Below are positions 31,836-37,724 of a stretch of DNA of 37,724 nt, piece by piece. This DNA comes from an uncultured Devosia sp. (GTDB taxonomy: Bacteria > Pseudomonadota > Alphaproteobacteria > Rhizobiales > Devosiaceae), in the NCBI RefSeq assembly GCF_913055165.1, contig NZ_CAJXJS010000037.1, positions 1 through 37,724 of the forward strand, written 5' to 3'. Made by a program: the position numbers and the translations under genes. Each line of letters starts with the position of its first letter. Within the stretch, counting starts at the first letter, position 1. A model generated the notes under the pieces. It saw only the letters and a list, made by a program, of their open reading frames with translations. It was not told the origin of the DNA and ran no database searches.

Positions 31836-32600
31836 ATGAACCGTCGACGCAAAATCTATGAAGGCAAGGCCAAGATCCTGTTCGAGGGTCCCGAGCCGGG
31901 CACTCTGGTGCAGTACTTCAAGGACGACGCCACCGCCGGCAATGGCGCCAAGCACGAGGTGATCGACGGCAAGGGTGTGCTGAACAACCGGATTTCCGAG
32001 TTCATCTTCTCCAAGCTCAACGATCTGGGAATTCCGACCCACTTCATCCGCCGCGTGAACATGCGCGAGCAACTGATCAAGGAAGTCGAGATCATCCCGC
32101 TCGAAGTGATCGTGCGCAATGTGGCGGCCGGTTCGCTGGCCAAGCGGCTGGGCCTCGAGCCTGGCACCCGCCTGCCCCGTTCGATCATCGAGTTCTGCTA
32201 CAAGGACGACGCCCTGGGCGACCCGATGGTCTCGGAAGAGCACATCACCGCCTTCGGCTGGGCCACCCCGGCAGAACTTGACGACATCATGAGCCTGGCC
32301 GTCCGCATCAATGATTTCCTGACGGGCCTGTTCATGGGCGTCGGCATTCAGCTCATCGACTTCAAGATCGAGTGCGGGCGCCTTTATGAAGGCGACCTGA
32401 TGCGCATCGTGCTGGCCGACGAGATCAGCCCGGACAATTGCCGCCTGTGGGACATCAAGACCCGCAACAAGATGGACAAGGACCGTTTCCGCGAAGGCCT
32501 GGGTGGTCTGGTGGAAAACTATCGCGAAGTCGCCCAGCGACTTGGCATCCTTGTCGAGAACGACAATGCGCTGACCACCGGTCCGCGCCTGGTACAGTAG
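31836..32600 (+). CDS. purC: SAICAR synthetase
   Basis: 254 residues. It ligates aspartate to CAIR with ATP in purine synthesis, one step before Pur[12 protein letters not shown] near 8-18, [29 protein letters not shown] and [15 protein letters not shown] are the ATP- and substrate-binding signatures in order. ATG at 31836 matches the family start; a frame from 31773 adds residues without homology. purS follows 17 bases later, so they are co-transcribed. Confidence 0.96.
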   Translation: MNRRRKIYEGKAKILFEGPEPGTLVQYFKDDATAGNGAKHEVIDGKGVLNNRISEFIFSKLNDLGIPTHFIRRVNMREQLIKEVEIIPLEVIVRNVAAGSLAKRLGLEPGTRLPRSIIEFCYKDDALGDPMVSEEHITAFGWATPAELDDIMSLAVRINDFLTGLFMGVGIQLIDFKIECGRLYEGDLMRIVLADEISPDNCRLWDIKTRNKMDKDRFREGLGGLVENYREVAQRLGILVENDNALTTGPRLVQ

Positions 32601-32617
32601 TTTCTGGAGAACCGATC

Positions 32618-32860
32618 ATGAAAGCGCGCGTCATCGTCACGCTCAAGAACGGCGTTCTCGACCCGCAGGGGCAGGCCATTGAGGGCTCCCTGAGCGGCCT
32701 TGGCTTCGCCGGTGTAGCCGGCGTCCGCCAGGGCAAGGTGTTCGATTTCGAGATCGAGGGAACCGACGCGAGTGAGGCGCGTTCCCAGATCAATGCGATG
32801 TGCGAAAAGCTGCTCGCAAACACCGTGATCGAAAACTACTCGGTCGAAATCTCAAATTAA
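32618..32860 (+). CDS. purS: FGAM synthase subunit PurS
   Basis: 80 residues. PurS bridges PurL and PurQ in the three-part FGAM synthase complex, found in bacteria with a small PurL. KARVIVTLKNGVLDPQGQAI near 2-21 and VRQGKVFDFEIEG near 36-48 are the family marks. CTGGAGA lies a few bases upstream of the ATG at 32618. The usual neighbours purQ and purL are not downstream here; a membrane peptide candidate and a glycan locus follow instead, so those partners are presumably elsewhere. Confidence 0.93.
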   Translation: MKARVIVTLKNGVLDPQGQAIEGSLSGLGFAGVAGVRQGKVFDFEIEGTDASEARSQINAMCEKLLANTVIENYSVEISN

Positions 32861-32909
32861 CGCCTCACGGCTATAACCCCATTCGTGCCCATCACGGGCG
32901 CAGGACCGT

Positions 32910-33002
32910 ATGACTATGCGCAAGACCCAGATCGCCCTCACCGTCATGTTCTTCTCCTCGCTCGGCCTGCTCTTTGCAGCCTACGCCTCGGTGCCGGTCT
33001 AA
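32910..33002 (+). CDS. Candidate 30-residue single-pass membrane peptide
   Basis: ATG at 32910 (or 32916) to TAA at 33002. The peptide is MTMRKTQIALTVMFFSSLGL followed by ten mostly hydrophobic residues ending V-P-V. A basic start and a hydrophobic stretch of about 18 residues make a membrane-anchored small protein. AGGACC lies upstream of the start. Too short for confident calling; it stands 49 bases after purS and before GtrA. Confidence 0.4.
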   Translation: MTMRKTQIALTVMFFSSLGLLFAAYASVPV

Positions 33003-33127
33003 GTACCGAGGTAGCGCGCAATTCTTTTGCTCGCTTTTGATTCAATACTTCTGCTGAAATGACCATTTGTTAAGCCGTGGGCGGCTAGCTTCATGCCGGG
33101 ATAACTCTCAGCAAGAAGCGTCAAGAC

Positions 33128-33595
33128 TTGGTTTCATTCTCCAGATACCTGCTGACCGCGGGCGCGGCCACTATAGTGGACGTGACGCTGGTACAGGTCT
33201 GCCTCAATTTTGGCCTCCAGCATGGCTCGATCATGCTGGCTGTTGCCATTGTGTTTGGAGCAGCGGCCGGGCTGACGGTCAACTTCCTGCTGTCGCGCCG
33301 TTTCGTCTTCCGGCCTGACGGTCGCAGCCTGCGCGAACAATTCATCACCTTCCTGGCAGTATCGATCTCCACGACAGCATTTCGCATTGTGGTCGCTTAC
33401 GGGCTAGTGGCCCTTCTGGCCCTTCCGGCCTTTGCCTTCCTGCTGACTTTGCCCGTCTCTTCGCCGGCAGAGCGCCTGGCCCATCTGGGGGCGGTCGGGC
33501 TGGTCACCATCTACTCCTTCCTTGCACACCGTCACTTCTCCTTCGCCGGTGGCTTCCGAAACCGCTTTCGTACCCGAACCAAAATGGTGTCCTGA
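33128..33595 (+). CDS. GtrA-family membrane protein
   Basis: 155 residues with four hydrophobic segments. GtrA proteins are thought to move a lipid-linked sugar across the inner membrane during glycan modification. [20 protein letters not shown], then [14 protein letters not shown] near 57-70 is the family signature. Four segments and basic ends fit. TTG at 33128 is the only in-frame start before the conserved sequence (upstream in-frame stop at about 33086). The next gene's ATG shares a base with its stop. Confidence 0.82.
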   Translation: MVSFSRYLLTAGAATIVDVTLVQVCLNFGLQHGSIMLAVAIVFGAAAGLTVNFLLSRRFVFRPDGRSLREQFITFLAVSISTTAFRIVVAYGLVALLALPAFAFLLTLPVSSPAERLAHLGAVGLVTIYSFLAHRHFSFAGGFRNRFRTRTKMVS

Positions 33596-35079
33596 TGCAC
33601 GTTGAAACGCTTATCATCGGCGCAGGGCCGGCCGGCCTGACCACCGCCTACGAATTGACCAAGGCCGGGCGCAGCGTCGCCATCGTCGAACGCGACCCGG
33701 TCTATGTCGGGGGCATTTCGCGCACGGTGAACTACAAGGGCTACCGCTTCGACATCGGCGGGCACCGCTTCTTTTCCAAGAGCGCCGAAGTCGAGGCCTG
33801 GTGGACGGAAATCATGGGCGACGAGATGCTGCACCGTCCGCGCTCCAGCCGCATCTACTACAACGGCAAGCTTTTCGACTATCCGCTGCGCGCCATGGAC
33901 GCCCTGACCAAGCTGGGTCCGATCGAGGCGGTGCGCTGCGTGCTCTCCTATGGCTGGGCCAAGCTCAATCCCTACCCCAATGTGGTCAGCTTCGAGCAAT
34001 GGGTGGTGAACAATTTCGGGCGTCGCCTGTTCGAGATCTTCTTCAAGACCTACACCGAAAAGGTCTGGGGCATGGACTGTGCGGACATCTCCGCCGACTG
34101 GGCCGCACAACGCATCAAAGGTCTCAATCTCTACCAGGCCATCATCCAGAGTTTCGGTCTCGGCAAGAAGGGCGGCTCCAAGGATGAGATCATCAAGACC
34201 CTGATCAACTCCTTCCGCTATCCGCGTCTTGGCCCCGGCCAGATGTGGGAGCGGGCGCGCGACCGCGTGGTGGAACAGGGTGGCAAGGTAATGATGGGCT
34301 CGACCATCACCGCGCTCAGCCAGCACCGCGAAACAGGCAAATGGGTGGCAATCGTCACCGACGCTGATGGGCGCGAAACCAAGGTAACCGCTGATCATCT
34401 GGTGTCCACTGCCGCGATCAACGAACTGGTGCGCATGCTGGGTGCCGATAGCGACCCGGCCATCGCCCGTGCTTCGGAAGGCCTGCGCTATCGTGACTTC
34501 CTCATCGTCGGGCTCATCCTGAGTGGCAAGGAAAGCTTTGACGACAACTGGATCTATATCCACGACCCGAATGTGAAGGTCGGCCGTATCCAGAATTTCA
34601 AGTCCTGGTCGCCGGACATGGTGCCAGACCCGCAAACCGCCTGCTACGGCATGGAGTATTTCTGCAATCAGGGCGATGACACCTGGGACATGGACGACCA
34701 TGCGCTGATCGAGCGGGCCAAGGCCGAGATTGCCCAGCTGGGCCTTGCCCGCGCCGAAGATATCATCGACGGGTCAGTCGTGCGTCAGCCCAAGGCCTAT
34801 CCGGTCTATGACGATGTCTACAAGATGCATGTCGACACCATCGCCGATGGGCTGGACGCGCAGTTCACCAATCTGCATCTGGCCGGCCGCAATGGCATGC
34901 ACAAGTACAACAACCAGGACCACGCTATGATGACCGGCATGCTCACGGCGCGGAATATCATGGCCGGCCACGGTGCCTACGATGTCTGGACGGTCAACGA
35001 AGACGCCGAATATCACGAGGGTGGCCATGCAGGCAGCGACAGGATCGAAGAGCGGCTGGTTCCGCGCCGGGTCGCCTGA
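33595..35079 (+). CDS. FAD-dependent oxidoreductase, UDP-galactopyranose mutase-like
   Basis: 494 residues. The Rossmann motif [14 protein letters not shown] near 8-21 with an acidic strand end (IVERD) binds FAD. The sequence [20 protein letters not shown] near 38-57 and [14 protein letters not shown] near 83-96 are shared with UDP-galactopyranose mutase-like and COG1232 oxidoreductases. The end [19 protein letters not shown] is also characteristic of this glycan-associated subgroup. Exact reaction is uncertain. It shares a base with gtrA and overlaps the next gene by 53 bases, so it is firmly in the locus. Confidence 0.83.
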   Translation: MHVETLIIGAGPAGLTTAYELTKAGRSVAIVERDPVYVGGISRTVNYKGYRFDIGGHRFFSKSAEVEAWWTEIMGDEMLHRPRSSRIYYNGKLFDYPLRAMDALTKLGPIEAVRCVLSYGWAKLNPYPNVVSFEQWVVNNFGRRLFEIFFKTYTEKVWGMDCADISADWAAQRIKGLNLYQAIIQSFGLGKKGGSKDEIIKTLINSFRYPRLGPGQMWERARDRVVEQGGKVMMGSTITALSQHRETGKWVAIVTDADGRETKVTADHLVSTAAINELVRMLGADSDPAIARASEGLRYRDFLIVGLILSGKESFDDNWIYIHDPNVKVGRIQNFKSWSPDMVPDPQTACYGMEYFCNQGDDTWDMDDHALIERAKAEIAQLGLARAEDIIDGSVVRQPKAYPVYDDVYKMHVDTIADGLDAQFTNLHLAGRNGMHKYNNQDHAMMTGMLTARNIMAGHGAYDVWTVNEDAEYHEGGHAGSDRIEERLVPRRVA

Positions 35080-36433
35080 CGAACCACACGTACCGAAAGC
35101 CGTCAGCCGGAGCGACGACGTCGCCGCTCTGGTGATTGTCGCCGCCTATTCGGCGCTGCAGATTGCTTTGGCGATTGCCCATGTTCCATGGCTGGACGAG
35201 GCACAGGCATGGCTCCTGGCCACCAGGCTAGAGGCGCCGCTGGATCTGCTGATCCTGCCCAATGAGGGGCACCCCCCGCTCTGGCACTGGCTGCTTCGTG
35301 CCATCTCGACGGTGTTCGAATTCGACCAAGCGCGCTATCTCAATGCCGGCGTCGCCATCGTCAACGCATGGCTGCTGGCAAGATTGCTGCGGGGCGAAAC
35401 AATCCTGCTGGCCATGATGCTCTTCAGCTTCTCGGTCGTGCAATTCTGGGGCTATCACTTCCGGCCCTATACGCTGGTGTTCACCTGTATTCTCGCCGCC
35501 CTGCTGCTGGATCGCGACGACCGGCCGGTTGCGGCAAGCTGGGCCCTGGCCATTGCCTGTGCGCTGCACTTCTTCTCCGGTCTCCTCTTCGCCTTCTGGG
35601 TGATCTGGCAATGGATGAAGGGTACGAAGATCACCAGCCTGATCGCCCCCGCCCTCTTCGCAGCCGCGTTCGGAATGCTGGCCGTGCTGTCTGCCCTGGG
35701 CAACCAGACCGCCGGCCCTGAATCGGTCGGGCTGTTCGCCTCGTTCATGCACAACATGAGCTGGCCGCTGATCCTGCCGCTCCTGCGGGGCCCTCTGGCG
35801 GCGATAGTGGTGGTTGCAGCGCTCGTCGTGGGATTTCGCGACCGCCCCGCCCTTCTGGCGACACTACTGACCCTTCTGGTCGCGTTTGCATTTGGTTGTG
35901 CGCTGGTCTACGGCCGGTCTCCCTGGCACGCCAGCTTCATGACCATGCTGTGCTTTGTGGCGGCGATGGTGGCCGGGGTGACCCCGGTGCGGCGCTGGAT
36001 GCTCATCCTCATCCTGTTGCCTCAGGTCGTGATCGGCCTGGTGGCCGTCTATCAGCGGCTGGCGAACCCCATCTGGCTGCAGGATGATCTCTACGCTCTC
36101 GTCGCCGAGGACGCGGGGGCCGGGGCCGGGTTCGACCCCGAGCGCGACCTGGTGGGCTGGCCGGATATGGCCATTCCTGAGTGGGCGGCACGCTATGATA
36201 TCCGCATGATCAACGGCAATAACGGCCGGATCATCGACGCGGTGGACTGGACCACCTATGAGCCCGGCCGGATTGATGCGACCATGCTCGAACGGCCGCG
36301 TCCCTACTGGCTGATCTGCTATGTCTGCGAGCGGCTGGTCGGGCCCTTGCAGGAAAACGGTGCCACCCTGATCGAGCTTGGCCAGAAGAATGGATTCGAC
36401 AATGGCGAGTCCAAGGCCTTTCGAGTTGAGTAG
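35027..36433 (+). CDS. GT-C-like membrane glycosyltransferase
   Basis: 468 residues with about ten hydrophobic segments. The first periplasmic loop has [15 protein letters not shown] near 47-61, whose Asp-Glu pair is typical of GT-C/PMT-type glycosyltransferases using lipid-phosphate sugars. [15 protein letters not shown] follows, again GT-C-like. The C-terminal 100 residues are a soluble periplasmic domain. Sugar and acceptor are unknown. ATG at 35027 has GAGGGTGG upstream and overlaps the FAD gene by 53 bases. Confidence 0.72.
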   Translation: MQAATGSKSGWFRAGSPDEPHVPKAVSRSDDVAALVIVAAYSALQIALAIAHVPWLDEAQAWLLATRLEAPLDLLILPNEGHPPLWHWLLRAISTVFEFDQARYLNAGVAIVNAWLLARLLRGETILLAMMLFSFSVVQFWGYHFRPYTLVFTCILAALLLDRDDRPVAASWALAIACALHFFSGLLFAFWVIWQWMKGTKITSLIAPALFAAAFGMLAVLSALGNQTAGPESVGLFASFMHNMSWPLILPLLRGPLAAIVVVAALVVGFRDRPALLATLLTLLVAFAFGCALVYGRSPWHASFMTMLCFVAAMVAGVTPVRRWMLILILLPQVVIGLVAVYQRLANPIWLQDDLYALVAEDAGAGAGFDPERDLVGWPDMAIPEWAARYDIRMINGNNGRIIDAVDWTTYEPGRIDATMLERPRPYWLICYVCERLVGPLQENGATLIELGQKNGFDNGESKAFRVE

Positions 36434-36550
36434 AAAACTTTAGGGCAATCCTTACCAATCCGGCCGTTTCTCCGGCACGGTGTCTTCCGCCTTAACCCGA
36501 TACCGTGACGGTTGCGCTAGCTTTTCGCCGAACAAGAAGCGGGAAGACAG

Positions 36551-37621
36551 ATGCAGAGCGACAAGACCAGGCTGGATTGGGTGGACATGGCCAAGGGCCT
36601 GTCGATCTTTCTCGTGGTCACCATGTATTGCGCGGCCAGTGTGGGCGAGGATACCGGGCAGACCGGTTTCCTGCACTGGACCATCGCCTTTGCGACGCCG
36701 TTCCGCATGCCCGAATTCTTCCTGCTCTCGGGCCTATTTCTCACCCAGGTGATCAATCGGCCCTGGAAGGCCTATGCCGATCGGCGCGTGGTGCACTACG
36801 CCTATTTCTACGTTCTCTGGGCCGTAATCCACATCCTGTTCAAGGAGGCGCTGGTTGCCGGAAATCCGGCTGGCGCTGCGGGATCGCTCGCACTGGCGAT
36901 CATCGAGCCCTATGGGGTCTTGTGGTTCATCTACATGCTGGCCGTCTTTGGACTGGTCGCCAAATTGCTCCACGAGATCCGGGCGCCGCATTGGGGCGTG
37001 CTCGCCGTGGCCGCGGTACTGCAGATGGCTAGCATCCATACCGGCAGCTATCTGATCGACCAGTTCGCTGAGTATTTCGTCTATTTCTATGCCGGGGCCG
37101 TGTTTGCACCACGCCTGTTTGCCCTGGCCGAGTGGACTGCCACCAACACTATCCCGGCGCTTGCCGTGCTGGGGGCCTGGGCGCTGGTCAATGCGATCAT
37201 GGTCTTCTCACCCGGCTTCCGTCTCGATCCCGTACATATCCAGATGGGCTGGGGCGCCTTGCCGGGGCTGCATCTGATCCTGGCGCTGGCCGGCTCGGCC
37301 GCCATCTGCATGATCGCCGCCCTGCTGGCGCGCCTGCCATGGATGGACTGGCTGCGCTGGATGGGCTCGAAGTCCCTGGTGATCTACGTCGCCTTTGTCC
37401 TGCCCATGGGCATTGCCCGGACCGTTCTGCTCAAGCTGGGCATTGATGACCCAAATCTGGTGAGCCTATTGACCATGATCGTCGCCATCCTCTCGCCGCT
37501 GGTGCTATGGTGGATCGTGCAGAAGATCGGCTTTGGCAAATTCCTGTTCGAGCGCCCCGGCTGGGCCCACCTCCCCGGCGCGACAGCGTCGAAGCGGCCT
37601 CAAGCAGCACCTGCCGAATAA
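36551..37621 (+). CDS. Acyltransferase-3 family membrane protein
   Basis: 356 residues with about ten hydrophobic segments, inner membrane. LDWVDMAKGLSIFLVVTMY near 8-26 and RMPEFFLLSGLFL near 52-64 match Acyltransferase_3 proteins that add acetyl or other acyl groups to surface sugars. The His usually found after the VV of the first segment appears replaced by Tyr-Cys here (VVTMYC), so catalysis may differ. It ends with a short polar tail. It closes the glycan locus and two terminators follow. Confidence 0.82.
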   Translation: MQSDKTRLDWVDMAKGLSIFLVVTMYCAASVGEDTGQTGFLHWTIAFATPFRMPEFFLLSGLFLTQVINRPWKAYADRRVVHYAYFYVLWAVIHILFKEALVAGNPAGAAGSLALAIIEPYGVLWFIYMLAVFGLVAKLLHEIRAPHWGVLAVAAVLQMASIHTGSYLIDQFAEYFVYFYAGAVFAPRLFALAEWTATNTIPALAVLGAWALVNAIMVFSPGFRLDPVHIQMGWGALPGLHLILALAGSAAICMIAALLARLPWMDWLRWMGSKSLVIYVAFVLPMGIARTVLLKLGIDDPNLVSLLTMIVAILSPLVLWWIVQKIGFGKFLFERPGWAHLPGATASKRPQAAPAE

Positions 37622-37625
37622 GGAA

Positions 37626-37648
37626 AGGGCCGGTCAAGGACCGGCCCT
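37626..37648 (+). terminator. First of two tandem terminators after the acyltransferase
   Basis: AGGGCCGGTC (37626-37635) pairs perfectly with GACCGGCCCT (37639-37648) around AAG, five bases after the stop codon. There is no T-run directly after it. Confidence 0.6.
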
Positions 37649-37660
37649 CAGACTGCTGAC

Positions 37661-37688
37661 AAACCCCTGGCGTTTGCCGGGGGTTTTT
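37661..37688 (+). terminator. Second tandem terminator
   Basis: AAACCCCTGGC (37661-37671) pairs with GCCGGGGGTTT (37676-37686) around a GTTT loop, followed by further T residues. This is a standard intrinsic terminator and backs up the preceding stem. Confidence 0.8.
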
Positions 37689-37724
37689 GATTCACTGGGT
37701 CATGTTGCGAAAACCTGGCCCCGA

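Noticed and set aside
33532..34701. 389-codon minus-strand frame
   Set aside because: Antisense to the FAD-dependent oxidoreductase gene; shadow frame.
1..37724. CRISPR arrays, insertion sequences, integrases, toxin-antitoxin pairs
   Set aside because: None seen: no regularly spaced repeats, no transposase motifs, no recombinase; the two small unknown genes do not form a recognisable toxin-antitoxin pair.

Overview
The window looks like ordinary core chromosome of a high-GC alphaproteobacterium of the Hyphomicrobiales (Rhizobiales). Protein style suggests a Devosia/Pelagibacterium-like genus (inference from family resemblance only; no search was run). Lineage pointers are the zeta-type F1-ATPase inhibitor (DUF1476), a purC-purS pair, an S21 gene with a TTG start next to rpe, and a CcdA-type thiol transporter. 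Genes are dense, lie on both strands, and often overlap or share stop/start bases (TGATG, TAATG, ATGA). No rRNA, phage, insertion sequence or CRISPR array is visible. The one clear tRNA is tRNA-Leu(UAA) at 14449-14533.

Layout: 1-3.2 kb holds, on the minus strand, a GIY-YIG/DUF4357 protein, serine acetyltransferase (cysE) and an alpha/beta hydrolase. 3.3-6.6 kb holds, on the plus strand, a small zinc-finger protein, an FAD monooxygenase, a TetA-like MFS exporter and a GNAT acetyltransferase. 6.6-7.1 kb is a gene-free convergent gap rich in inverted repeats. 7.1-10.6 kb is a gluconate/pentose-phosphate area: gnd, an SRPBCC protein, an idnO-like dehydrogenase and gluconokinase. Ribulose-phosphate epimerase (rpe), the next step, lies at 27.2 kb. 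10.6-13.0 kb is a minus-strand run of ogt, CHAD, CYTH and DUF1622. 13.0-15.2 kb holds an RluA-type pseudouridine synthase, an ASCH-like protein coupled to a RidA protein, the tRNA and cheW.

15.2-17.7 kb carries an HscC-type Hsp70 with an adjacent J-like membrane protein. This pair has visibly lower GC than its surroundings and sits downstream of gpt and cinA. 19.2-25.4 kb holds map and radC, a BioF2-like acetyltransferase, ccdA, a small unknown gene with an in-frame amber codon, and a divergent WYL regulator/epoxide-hydrolase-like pair with a palindromic operator candidate. 25.7-27.0 kb has a cold-shock gene with a strong terminator, two small unknown genes and rpsU. A structured leader with a possible 16-codon Arg/Pro-rich leader peptide precedes the second small gene. 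27.2-32.9 kb holds rpe, purB, a serine hydrolase, a GNAT, an unknown membrane protein, the ATPase zeta inhibitor, purC and purS. 32.9-37.7 kb holds a candidate 30-residue membrane peptide, then a surface-glycan-type locus: GtrA, an FAD-dependent mutase-like protein, a GT-C-like membrane protein and an acyltransferase, closed by two tandem terminators.

No striking new defence or mobile system is visible. The items most worth a second look are the 26.3-26.5 kb leader, the mutually exclusive stems at 6710-6765, the amber-interrupted gene at 23.06-23.53 kb, and the HscC/J-like island.
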